64,000 nt of DNA from UBA2638 sp046293135 (GTDB lineage: Bacteria > Pseudomonadota > Alphaproteobacteria > Micavibrionales > Micavibrionaceae). Of the stretch, positions 18,322 through 26,413 are shown piece by piece. The position numbers and the translations under genes are program-made. The DNA is taken from positions 1 to 64,000 of the forward strand of contig JBKBPR010000004.1 of NCBI GenBank assembly GCA_046293135.1. Direction: 5' to 3'. The notes below the pieces were generated by a model. That model was not told the DNA's origin and ran no database searches. It was given only the letters and a program-made list of their open reading frames with translations. How positions within the stretch are numbered: the stretch's first letter is position 1; each line of letters begins with the position of its first letter.

Positions 18322-19824
18322 TTACGCCGCTTTTTGCAGGATTGTTTGCGGCAGGGCGGTGAACATGGCCTTTTGCTCGATGGCATGGCCGACATTCAAG
18401 ACGGTCTGCTCATCCCACGGGCGGCCAAGAATTTGCAAGCCCAGCGGTAAGCCCTTGGCATCCAAACCAGCAGGAACAGACATCCCCGGAACACCCGCCA
18501 GCGAAGCCGGAACGGTGAAGACATCATTCAGATACATCTTGATCGGGTCATCCTCATTCTCGCCGATGGCAAAGGCCGAGGACGGCGCGGTCGGGGTCAG
18601 GATGACATCGCATTGCGTATAGGCCTTGATGAAATCATCAAGGATCAGGCGGCGCACTTTTTGCGCCTTGATGTAATAGGCATCGTAATAGCCCGCCGAA
18701 AGCACATATGTACCAATCATGATACGGCGCTTGACCTCCGCCCCGAAGCCCTTGGCACGGGTTTTCTTATACATTTCATTGAGGTTTTGATCCTCAACCC
18801 GCTGGCCGTAGCGCACGCCGTCATAGCGCGCAAGATTGGACGAAGCCTCGGCAGGGGCAATGATGTAATAGGTCGGCAAGGCGTATTTGGTGTGCGGCAG
18901 GCTGATATCCACGATCTCTGCGCCCATCTCCTTGAGCCATGCAATGCCCTGATCCCAGATTTTGCTGATTTCCTCAGGAATGCCGTCAATGCGGTATTCT
19001 TTGGGAATTCCAACCTTGAGGCCTTTGATATCGCCATTCAAAGCGCTGCGGTAGTCGGGAACAGGCTTATTGGCGGACGTGCTGTCCTTCGGGTCAAACC
19101 CCGCCATGGCCTGAAGCATAATCGCGCAATCTTCGGTGGTGCGGGCAATCGGCCCCGCCTGATCGAGCGAAGAGGCAAACGCGATAATCCCCCAGCGGGA
19201 GCAGCGGCCATAGGTCGGCTTAATCCCCGCTAAGCCGCAAAAGGCCGCAGGCTGACGGATAGAGCCGCCCGTATCGGTTCCGGTTGCGCCCATCGCCGCC
19301 CGCGCCGCCACAGCCGCAACAGAGCCGCCCGACGAGCCGCCGGGGACGAGGTCTTTGCCGTCCGCCGCGCGCCATGGGTTAATCACATTGCCGTAATAGC
19401 TGGTGGTGTTCGATGAGCCCATCGCAAATTCATCCAGACTGGTCTTGCCGAGCATGACCGCGCCTTCGGCGAACATTTTCGCGGTCACTGTGGATTCATA
19501 AGGCGGCTTGAAGCCTTCGAGAATATGGCTGGAGGCGGTGGTTTGTAAGCCCTTGGTGCAAAATAGATCCTTGATCGCCAGCGGAATGCCCTCAAGGATA
19601 CCGGCCTCACCCTTGGCGCGGCGGGCATCAGAGGCCTTGGCCTGTTCGAGCGCCATGTCAGGCGTTTCCACGATATAGGCATTGAGGCTGCGGGAACGTT
19701 CCATCGCGCTGATATGCGCCTGCGTTAGCTCAAGCGCCGTAAACTCTTTGTTTTTCAGCCCGTCCAAGGCTTGGGCGATGGTCAAATGGGTGAGGTTTTC
19801 GGTTGTATTGGTCATGTTTTGCAT
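18322..19824 (-). CDS. gatA: Asp-tRNA(Asn)/Glu-tRNA(Gln) amidotransferase subunit A
   Basis: GatA is the amidase-signature glutaminase that feeds ammonia to GatB. The 500-residue protein has the catalytic Lys in LAIKDLFCTKG and the two serines in GSSGGSVAA and GTDTGGSIRQPA, so the Ser-cisSer-Lys triad is intact. The ATG at 19824 overlaps the gatC stop by one base (TAATG), which implies translational coupling; an ATG three codons in (19815) is also possible. Confidence 0.97.
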   Translation of the reverse strand: MQNMTNTTENLTHLTIAQALDGLKNKEFTALELTQAHISAMERSRSLNAYIVETPDMALEQAKASDARRAKGEAGILEGIPLAIKDLFCTKGLQTTASSHILEGFKPPYESTVTAKMFAEGAVMLGKTSLDEFAMGSSNTTSYYGNVINPWRAADGKDLVPGGSSGGSVAAVAARAAMGATGTDTGGSIRQPAAFCGLAGIKPTYGRCSRWGIIAFASSLDQAGPIARTTEDCAIMLQAMAGFDPKDSTSANKPVPDYRSALNGDIKGLKVGIPKEYRIDGIPEEISKIWDQGIAWLKEMGAEIVDISLPHTKYALPTYYIIAPAEASSNLARYDGVRYGQRVEDQNLNEMYKKTRAKGFGAEVKRRIMIGTYVLSAGYYDAYYIKAQKVRRLILDDFIKAYTQCDVILTPTAPSSAFAIGENEDDPIKMYLNDVFTVPASLAGVPGMSVPAGLDAKGLPLGLQILGRPWDEQTVLNVGHAIEQKAMFTALPQTILQKAA

Positions 19825-20111
19825 TACTCCACAACTTTGGGGACGACGAAGAACCCTTGCAGGGCTTCGGGGGCATTGGCGAGGACATCAGCCTGACAAT
19901 CGCCGTCGCTCACGACGTCTTCGCGCATTCTAAGGTCAATATCGACAACATTGGCCAGCGGCTCGACCGTATCGGTGTTGACCTCGGCGAGCTGCTCGAC
20001 AAAGCCGATGATTTTGGAGAGTTCGGGGGCGAGCTTTTCCGCTTCGGCCTCGCTGACCTCGATCCGCGCCAGATTGGCGACTTTCAGGACGGTTTGTTTA
20101 TCAATCGACAT
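19824..20111 (-). CDS. gatC: Asp-tRNA(Asn)/Glu-tRNA(Gln) amidotransferase subunit C
   Basis: The 95-residue GatC belt protein wraps around GatA and GatB and stabilises the complex. It shows the family pattern VLKVANLARIEVSEAEAEKLAPELSKIIGFVEQL and the VEPLANV segment. It is the first gene of the gat operon and diverges from ruvX across 79 bases that must hold both promoters. Confidence 0.95.
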   Translation of the reverse strand: MSIDKQTVLKVANLARIEVSEAEAEKLAPELSKIIGFVEQLAEVNTDTVEPLANVVDIDLRMREDVVSDGDCQADVLANAPEALQGFFVVPKVVE

Positions 20112-20190
20112 CCCGTATAATTCCTTTTAAGCTTGGGTTTGGTGAAAATAACAATCAACAAGCCAACAGTATTACGGCCTCTTTGACAAA

Positions 20191-20673
20191 ATGACAAGTG
20201 GATACTTAAAGGATATTGCCGATCTGCGCCCCCGAAATGCGCGTTTGATGGGGCTTGATGTCGGTGCAAAAACGATCGGGATTGCGCTGTGCGATCCTGC
20301 GCAATCGCTCGCAACGCCGCTCCAGACCATTCAGCGCACGAAATTTACCAAAGATATCAAGCTGCTGGCGGAGATTGTGGCGGATTATGAGGTCGAGGGC
20401 TTTGTGATCGGCCTGCCACTGCATATGAACGATAGCGAGGGGTGCAGGGCGCAATCGGTCAAGGATTTCGTGCTGGAGCTGCTGCGCTATCCCGAGGTGG
20501 TCGGGGCGCAGCCTTGGGTCGCGTTCTGGGATGAGCGGTTATCCACAGTTTCTGCGGAAAACCTTGTGGATGGATCTGTGAGCAAGCGCAAGGCCAAAGC
20601 CTCAGGGGTCATTGATAAACTCGCAGCTTGCATCATCCTGCAAAGCGCGCTCGATTATATCGGGAATTTGTGA
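20191..20673 (+). CDS. ruvX: RuvX/YqgF-type nuclease
   Basis: The 160-residue protein has the RNase H-like fold signature: LMGLDVGAKTIGIALCD (first Asp), a central GFVIGLPLHMNDSEG, and WDERLSTVSAE. The family acts in 16S rRNA 5' processing and has been linked to Holliday junctions. A gatC-divergent position is common in alphaproteobacteria. Confidence 0.92.
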   Translation: MTSGYLKDIADLRPRNARLMGLDVGAKTIGIALCDPAQSLATPLQTIQRTKFTKDIKLLAEIVADYEVEGFVIGLPLHMNDSEGCRAQSVKDFVLELLRYPEVVGAQPWVAFWDERLSTVSAENLVDGSVSKRKAKASGVIDKLAACIILQSALDYIGNL

Positions 20674-20697
20674 GATCCCTCGGCTGCGCTCGGGATG
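20672..20697. repeat. Degenerate intergenic hairpin related to the 7.5-8.1 kb repeats
   Basis: The sequence gagatccctcgg...gctcgggatg between the converging ruvX and ygjP stops has ATCCC/GGGAT arms. It resembles the GAGATCCTTCG...GCTCAGGATGA element at 7654-7680 and its copy near 7928-7950. It may act as a terminator for both genes. Confidence 0.5.
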
Positions 20698-20710
20698 GCG
20701 AAGGTTGTGT

Positions 20711-21430
20711 TCAGGTCAACGAGGTGCGGCGGCGGGCTTTTTGACCATAGCGCATGAGCTCGTGACCGTGATTGCGCATCCAGTATTCACCTTCAATGAA
20801 ATCGCGGGATAGCTCGCGGCAGAGCGTCCAGAAGCGCTTGCCGTGGTTGAGATGCACAAGATGCGCGACCTCATGGGCAATCACGTAATCCATGGCCTTG
20901 AGCGGCGCAAAGATCAAACGCCATGAAAAGGACAGCTTGCCGTCCTCGGAGCAACTGCCCCAGCGGCTTTTGGTGTCGCGAATGGTGATGCGCGGGATTT
21001 TCTTGTTGATATGTACGGCCTTGGCGCGGGCAAGTTCGCTGATTTTCTCCTTCGCCAGCTCTTTCAAAAAGCGCTCGATCCTTGCGGACGGGTCAGCTTT
21101 ATTGGTGTATATCTCTAATTTATTGACCTTGAGCTTGATTTCGGTGGTCAGGCGGGTTTTGTCGACATAGACCTGAATGAGGCGGTCACGGCCAAGAACG
21201 GGAATAACGCGGCCATGTTCGAACGGCATCGGCGGCGGCAGCTCCATCATCGCCTTTTTAATCCATGTTTCATGGAATTTCGCGAAATCCTCAGCTTTTT
21301 TGAGGCTGACCCCGCGCGGTACAACCAAATTGACCACACGTTCCTTCGGGTCAAGGCGCAGCGCAAGGCGGCGTGCACGCTGGGAATGCGTGACTTTTAC
21401 AGCTGGCGGGAGCGATAATTCTGCTTGCAT
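20711..21430 (-). CDS. YgjP-like zinc metalloprotein (DUF45, M48-like)
   Basis: I place the start at 21430 (MQAELSLPPAVKV) because this leaves 7 bases after the upstream patatin stop; the longer frame would run 113 bases into that gene. The 239-residue protein has RITIRDTKSRWGSCSEDGKL followed by the zinc motif HEVAH (H186, E187, H190) and H196 in NHGKRFW, all as in the YgjP/WLM-related family. A nucleotide pyrophosphatase activity has been reported for a member; here the activity is only inferred. Confidence 0.88.
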   Translation of the reverse strand: MQAELSLPPAVKVTHSQRARRLALRLDPKERVVNLVVPRGVSLKKAEDFAKFHETWIKKAMMELPPPMPFEHGRVIPVLGRDRLIQVYVDKTRLTTEIKLKVNKLEIYTNKADPSARIERFLKELAKEKISELARAKAVHINKKIPRITIRDTKSRWGSCSEDGKLSFSWRLIFAPLKAMDYVIAHEVAHLVHLNHGKRFWTLCRELSRDFIEGEYWMRNHGHELMRYGQKARRRTSLT

Positions 21431-21437
21431 AAGCGCA

Positions 21438-22508
21438 TCATGCAACAGCACAGGCAGGCTTGTCCATAAGTAATTGTTGGCCAGCGGAAATTGTGGGTTT
21501 GAAGGTTGTCTCCTTACCCAAAGCCGCTTTATGTTTGGCAACCCAGTCAAGGCCAGCCTGATAGCCGCGCTCCATAAGCTCTTCTATCCATTGTGGCTCG
21601 GCATTCATTTTGCTGGTTTCGTCCCAATGCGGCTCATGCTGCATTTCAATGACATGCACGTTTTTGCCGCTTTTCAGGCTTGCCCACGCCAATTCGTTAT
21701 AGACTTCATCGTGAAGGAATTTTTGGCCAGTGATCTGTGCGTCTTGCTTGAGCGGGATTAGCCCATATTTGGGGCGTTTGCTAAGCATAATCGCGATAAC
21801 ATCGGTATATTCGCCCTCATAGAATGCATCCAAAGGCGGGTTGCTTGTAAAGCCGCCATCAACATAATCATGTTTGCCGATTTGATGTGTGCCGATGAGC
21901 GTGGCGGAGGCGGCGATTACATCGGGGCTGAGTTGCTTATTCGAGAAGAGGGCACGGCTCATAAGAGAGATAACGCCCTTTTTTTCAACGCGGGTCGCGC
22001 CGATGACGGTTTCAATATCACCTGTGCGGATCACATCCCAATCCGGAACGGCTTCGTGCATACGGGCTTTAATGTCGCCTGATTGTGTTTGTGCGCCGAA
22101 GGCTTGCGCCAGAGAAATGAAGCTACCCATTTGCTCAACGTGGCTTTGAGGGAGGTTAGGGTAACGCGCCCCTTGCACGAGCATCGGGAAAAATTGCGAT
22201 ACTCCGCGTGACATTTGATTAATCAAAACTGTGGATTTACCGCTATGTGCCACGCCGTCCCATGCTTTTTTCAGCAGTGAGGGCGCTTTTTCGGGTGTGC
22301 CGTTATTTAGGGCATAGCTAAGAGGGGCAGCATTGAAAGCGCCCGCACTGACGCCGCTAATACCTTTTACATTCTCAAGGATACCGTTTTCCTGAAGAGC
22401 GCGGATAACACCGGCCGTGAATGCGCCATGGGATCCGCCGCCTTGCAGCGCCAGAAAAATGGAAGGCTTTGCGCCTTGTGTTGTTTTTAGAGTTTTTCCC
22501 CCGTTCAT
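21438..22508 (-). CDS. Patatin-like phospholipase, second paralogue
   Basis: The 356-residue protein has IFLALQGGGSHGAFTAGV (oxyanion hole), the nucleophile elbow GVSAG and the second dyad residue in YVDGGFTSNPP, so the Ser-Asp dyad is present. The opening motif matches the paralogue at 12575-13657 closely, but the C-terminal halves differ. The ATG at 22508 (MNGGKTLKT) is preferred to the upstream in-frame start at 22568. It is followed closely by the YgjP-like gene, likely in one transcript. Confidence 0.9.
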   Translation of the reverse strand: MNGGKTLKTTQGAKPSIFLALQGGGSHGAFTAGVIRALQENGILENVKGISGVSAGAFNAAPLSYALNNGTPEKAPSLLKKAWDGVAHSGKSTVLINQMSRGVSQFFPMLVQGARYPNLPQSHVEQMGSFISLAQAFGAQTQSGDIKARMHEAVPDWDVIRTGDIETVIGATRVEKKGVISLMSRALFSNKQLSPDVIAASATLIGTHQIGKHDYVDGGFTSNPPLDAFYEGEYTDVIAIMLSKRPKYGLIPLKQDAQITGQKFLHDEVYNELAWASLKSGKNVHVIEMQHEPHWDETSKMNAEPQWIEELMERGYQAGLDWVAKHKAALGKETTFKPTISAGQQLLMDKPACAVA

Positions 22509-22653
22509 GGTCAAAATTTTAGCCAATGCCGAGGGTTGTAAGCCAGAAATTAACGTGCTGCGCCGCACAAGCTGCGCAATATCATTTTATAAATTGCGCT
22601 GGAGGGTAATTTTATTACGAAATCGAGGGTTTTTTTGTATGTTTTTCTATAAC

Positions 22654-23025
22654 TCACATCAATTCACGTTCGAACGGATTTTGTAAATCACGTGATTCGA
22701 ATTCGATCACCCATAGATCGGGGTCGCGTTTGATGGATCGCTCGATGTAGGAATCGATGATGCGCTCTTCGGTTTCTTGCGCGTTATTATTGCTGTTGTT
22801 TGCATCGCTCCATTCAAGCTGGCCGCTCATAAAATTGCGTTGCTGGATGCGTAAGGCGATCCGCCCGTCCAGTCCGTTGATCTTGGCCATGATGATGCCG
22901 CTGCTGAAATCGCCGCGCTGGAGAATATAATAGGGAATGAAATCAATATCGCATTGTTTGAGAACGGCTTCCACGATCAAGCCTGAAGGAAGGCGGGCGG
23001 CTTCTTCGTTTGGATCATCATTCAT
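22654..23025 (-). CDS. DUF1491 family protein
   Basis: The 123-residue protein has the DUF1491 layout: LPSGLIVEAVLKQCD, YILQRGDFSSGIIMAKINGLDG, and a C-terminal RDPDLWVIEFESRD segment. The family is common in alphaproteobacteria and, to my knowledge, has no assigned function. It follows the 73-residue conserved protein by 21 bases, probably in one transcript. Confidence 0.85.
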   Translation of the reverse strand: MNDDPNEEAARLPSGLIVEAVLKQCDIDFIPYYILQRGDFSSGIIMAKINGLDGRIALRIQQRNFMSGQLEWSDANNSNNNAQETEERIIDSYIERSIKRDPDLWVIEFESRDLQNPFERELM

Positions 23026-23046
23026 AGGGAATGGTCTTTGTGCGCT

Positions 23047-23268
23047 TTAATGCACATGCTGTGCATTGACCCAGCGTTCAACGGTCAAATGCGCATCGTG
23101 TTTTTTGTCTTCGGGGTGATGATAGCGATACACGCGAATAGCGGCTTCGAGCGCGACATTGAATGGCTCATCACTCATCATCGATTTGAATGTGCGCATC
23201 ACCGCCTTGTAGCAAACACAATCTTCGGCTTTGCGGACGCCTGTTTGTATCGGGAAGTTGCAGCACAT
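23047..23268 (-). CDS. Small conserved protein, 73 residues
   Basis: The product is MCCNFPIQTGVRKAEDCVCY followed by a helical stretch and a conserved-looking end (AAIRVYRYHHPEDKK...LTVERWVNA). Four cysteines lie in the first 20 residues (CC and CVC), which could bind a metal, although no fold is recognised. It is in line with DUF1491 downstream and fur 86 bases upstream, all on one strand. I believe close relatives occur in other alphaproteobacteria, but this is from memory. Confidence 0.65.
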   Translation of the reverse strand: MCCNFPIQTGVRKAEDCVCYKAVMRTFKSMMSDEPFNVALEAAIRVYRYHHPEDKKHDAHLTVERWVNAQHVH

Positions 23269-23354
23269 AAATTTACGCTCTTTGTAATCGTTATAATCGG
23301 TTCGTTTTATTTTTACAGCACAGTTTTTTGTACCATTCTTGAGCGGGATGGCTG

Positions 23355-23762
23355 TTATTTTTTCAGCTTTTTTCCGTATAGCTCAAGGCGGTGATCGACC
23401 AGCTCATAGCCGAGCTCCTTGGCGATTTTTTCTTTCAGCTTTTCAAGCTCCTCGTTCTGAAATTCGACCACTTCGCCGGATTCCAGATCAACCAGATGGT
23501 GGTGGTGATCCCAGTTGAGTTCGTAGCGGGAATAGCCCTCTTGAAATTCGTGACGAATAACGAGATCCATTTCATCGAGAAGGCTGAGCGTACGGTAGAC
23601 AGTGGCAATCGAGATGGAGGAGTCGATTTCCTTGGCGCGCTCATACACGGTTTCAACGGAAGGGTGATCTTCGGCTTCTTCGAGAACCTGAAGGATGGTC
23701 TTACGCTGGCCTGTCATTTTGAGGCCGGCTTGAGAGCATTTTTGTTGCAGATTTTTCAGCAT
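23355..23762 (-). CDS. fur: Fur-family metal-responsive repressor
   Basis: The ATG at 23762 (MLKNLQQKC) gives 135 residues, the usual Fur length; the longer frame from 23825 adds an implausible extension. It has the winged helix (MTGQRKTILQVL, ISIATVYRTLSLLDEM) and the metal site HHHHLVD. The C-terminal CxxC structural zinc pair of many Fur proteins is absent, as in several alphaproteobacterial Fur/Mur proteins, so the cofactor may be iron or manganese. It lies 80 bases downstream of the histidine kinase gene. Confidence 0.92.
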   Translation of the reverse strand: MLKNLQQKCSQAGLKMTGQRKTILQVLEEAEDHPSVETVYERAKEIDSSISIATVYRTLSLLDEMDLVIRHEFQEGYSRYELNWDHHHHLVDLESGEVVEFQNEELEKLKEKIAKELGYELVDHRLELYGKKLKK

Positions 23763-23842
23763 CTTTGCTTTTCTTTCAAGGTTGAAATTTGAGCTATGAT
23801 ACGGTCCAAGCTGATAAAAAGGCAAGTCTTTTCAATAAAAAA

Positions 23843-25366
23843 TCAAGGTTGTAAGACGCGCTCTTTGGGGATGGTGAAAAAAACCTGAGTACCTTGTCCT
23901 GTATCCGACACAAGGCCGAGCGAGCCATTGTGTAGTTCGACCATGGCCTTGGCCAAAGGCAGTCCCAACCCAGTCCCACGCTGATTTGCATTTTCGGCTT
24001 TGTCGGATACCTGCCCGAACGGTTCAAGTGCTTGAGGTATCTTATTTTTAGGAATGCCGACACCGTAATCGCGCACCAATATTTCCATCGAACCATCAGG
24101 CTTGATATGGGCATGGGTTTCCACGCGTCCGCCTTTTTGCGAAAACTTAACGGCGTTTGTGACGAGATTGATCAGCACCTGACGGATCAGGCGTTCGTCA
24201 ATATAGACCCTAGGCAGTGATGTGTCGAAATTTTCTACAAGCATAAGGCTGCTGCCGAAGGCTTTGGAGGCCATCATCCGATTGACGGAGCGAATGAGTT
24301 CAGCGATATCTATCGCTTCTTCGTATAGCTCGATACGCCCAGCCTCGATTTTCGACATATCTAGAACCTCATTGATAATATCAAGGAGATGGTTGGCGCT
24401 CATATGAATATCGCCGAGATATTCTTTATATTTTGCATGTCCGAGCGCGCCGAATGTCTCTTTTTCCATCATCTCCGAAAAGCCGATAATTGCGTTCAAA
24501 GGCGTACGCAATTCATGTGACATATTGGCAAGGAACGATGATTTTGCACGGTTTGCAATATCGGCTTGATCTTTAGCAAGTCTCAAGGATTGCTCCATCT
24601 GCTTTCGCAAGGTGATGTCCATAACGGTTGTAACCTGAAAGCGTCGCTTTTGGCTTAACTCGATTGTGGCTGTGGTGAAAAGCGAATTCGCAATCGTTCC
24701 GTCTTTACGGATGATTTTCATTTCGCCAGAGCTGCGAAGCCCCGTTTTGATGAACTCGTTGTGGTTTTTGCGTGCCAGATCGCGCTCGTCGGGCGTTACA
24801 AGTCCCGCAACATCGGCGTTAATCAACTCATTGCGACTCCAGCCATAAGTACGGATAAAAGCATCATTGACGCGGACAATACGTCCGACAGAGTCGCTCA
24901 CAACAATTCCGATTTCGCTGACATCGAAAACAGAGGTCAAAAGCAAAATTGCATCATCACGCTCGCGCTGGAGGATTGATTGGTCTGAAATATCCGGCTG
25001 ACCGATGACATCCAGACATTTGACAGCGCCGTTTTCATCAAAAATCGGATTCACAATAAAATTATAGACGCGAATATTTCCCGGAACGCCCGGCAAGGCT
25101 TGGACGGTAACGAGTTGCTTTTTGCTAAGGCAAACCTCAAAAGTTTGCTCCAAATGCCGTGCATTTTCAGGATCCATGAAATCTTTTATGCCGTGGCCGA
25201 TGATTTGTTTTGCATCAGAATTAAAGTAGCGAAGAGCTTGTTTATTGGCACTTAAGACGAAGTATCCTTCTTTTTCTTTATTGATGATGATCATGCGCGG
25301 TAGCGGCATGGTCTCAAAAACTTCATCATAATTTATATTGATGTCCATCATCACGGTTGAGATCAT
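23843..25366 (-). CDS. Soluble PAS-PAS sensor histidine kinase
   Basis: The 507-residue protein has two PAS domains (about 15-120 and 140-250), a HisKA dimerisation domain with the phospho-acceptor H284 in MSHELRTPLNAI, and a HATPase_c domain with the N box INLVTNAVKFS, DYGVGIP and GTGLGLPLA. There is no membrane segment, so it senses a cytoplasmic signal, perhaps through a PAS cofactor. No response regulator or receiver domain lies nearby, making it an orphan. It starts 43 bases after the GGDEF-like gene and probably shares its transcript. An ATG at 25351 or 25348 may be the true start. Confidence 0.93.
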   Translation of the reverse strand: MISTVMMDININYDEVFETMPLPRMIIINKEKEGYFVLSANKQALRYFNSDAKQIIGHGIKDFMDPENARHLEQTFEVCLSKKQLVTVQALPGVPGNIRVYNFIVNPIFDENGAVKCLDVIGQPDISDQSILQRERDDAILLLTSVFDVSEIGIVVSDSVGRIVRVNDAFIRTYGWSRNELINADVAGLVTPDERDLARKNHNEFIKTGLRSSGEMKIIRKDGTIANSLFTTATIELSQKRRFQVTTVMDITLRKQMEQSLRLAKDQADIANRAKSSFLANMSHELRTPLNAIIGFSEMMEKETFGALGHAKYKEYLGDIHMSANHLLDIINEVLDMSKIEAGRIELYEEAIDIAELIRSVNRMMASKAFGSSLMLVENFDTSLPRVYIDERLIRQVLINLVTNAVKFSQKGGRVETHAHIKPDGSMEILVRDYGVGIPKNKIPQALEPFGQVSDKAENANQRGTGLGLPLAKAMVELHNGSLGLVSDTGQGTQVFFTIPKERVLQP

Positions 25367-25409
25367 AAAACAAAAGATTGAAAGCGCTTATAAGGCGCGG
25401 CAAAAGAGG

Positions 25410-26312
25410 TTAGCTGGCATTGTTTTGAATGTAGCGCTGTAATTCGCTGAGTTCACGATATTCCAAGAGAGAGTTTACAGGCCTTTCCGCTGTTTCTAAA
25501 TCCTTGCGTAAATGGCTTATAAGCTCAAAAAAATCATCGCCGGGTAGGGGCTCGGCAATACAGCACGACATGGTAAGCGCCTTGCTCTTTCCCTTTATTT
25601 TATATTTGATATTAGCACCGATCAGCATTTTTCTGAGGCGCTCAAGGGCGGCAATTCCTCCTGTGACATTTGCCTGCTTCAGGCTTAGGATAAATTCACC
25701 CGAGCCAAGTCTATAGCCGTCATCAAAGCTGCGGATACTTTTCTTGATTAATTCGGCAATTTTTTTTGTAATCTCGCGGGCGTAGCTGCGGCCATGTTCA
25801 TCAACAATCTCGTCATAGTGATCTATACGTGCGATGGCAAGACAGAAGGGCTTTCCGCGCCGTGCGAGTCGGTCAAATTCCCGTTCAATGTCACTTTTCA
25901 TGACAGTTTTTGTACGAAGCCCTGTGAGTGCGTCAATCCCGTTATTCTCTAATACGCTATCACGTTCGTAACGGCGAAGGTTATTGATACAGGCATCATA
26001 TATATTTGAGAGCTGTTCGAAGCTTTTGACATCCGGCTTTTCACCGCTGTTTGAAACATGTTCAATCATAGACGTATAAAGAGTTTTAAACTCGGAACAA
26101 AGTGATGCCATTTTTTCTTGTAATTCAAGGTCTATGTCATCGGATTGAGAGAATGTCTCTATCCATTGATTGAAGTTATTATCCAGCTTTGTTGCGAAAG
26201 CGGCTTTATGCGCTTCAGGATAAAAAAGATAGCCCAGAATATCGCTGTAAAGCTCTGAAAAATCACTCAGATAAGATGAAAAGTCAGTGCTATTTTGTGT
26301 GTGGTTGGACAA
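25410..26312 (-). CDS. GGDEF-like protein with a degenerate GSGEF signature
   Basis: The first 120 residues are a helical domain I do not recognise. Residues about 125-290 are a GGDEF fold (DALTGLRTKTVMKSDIERE, ARIDHYDEIVDEHG), but the signature loop reads GSGEF (203-207) in place of GG(D/E)EF. The change of the third residue to Gly removes a side chain that diguanylate cyclases use for metal and catalysis, so the domain is probably inactive or works as a GTP or c-di-GMP sensor. This is an inference. It lies directly upstream of the PAS histidine kinase. Confidence 0.82.
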   Translation of the reverse strand: MSNHTQNSTDFSSYLSDFSELYSDILGYLFYPEAHKAAFATKLDNNFNQWIETFSQSDDIDLELQEKMASLCSEFKTLYTSMIEHVSNSGEKPDVKSFEQLSNIYDACINNLRRYERDSVLENNGIDALTGLRTKTVMKSDIEREFDRLARRGKPFCLAIARIDHYDEIVDEHGRSYAREITKKIAELIKKSIRSFDDGYRLGSGEFILSLKQANVTGGIAALERLRKMLIGANIKYKIKGKSKALTMSCCIAEPLPGDDFFELISHLRKDLETAERPVNSLLEYRELSELQRYIQNNAS

Positions 26313-26413
26313 AACTTGGTAAACCTTTTCAGGAATATTGTTTAAAAAACTTTGTACCTAAGAGTATACCGAAAAAGACAAATAAAATCTTAATAAAATG
26401 TAGCTTCTGTATA

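Noticed and set aside
18613..19233. A 206-residue plus-strand frame
   Set aside because: It is the complement of gatA, which has full family motifs.
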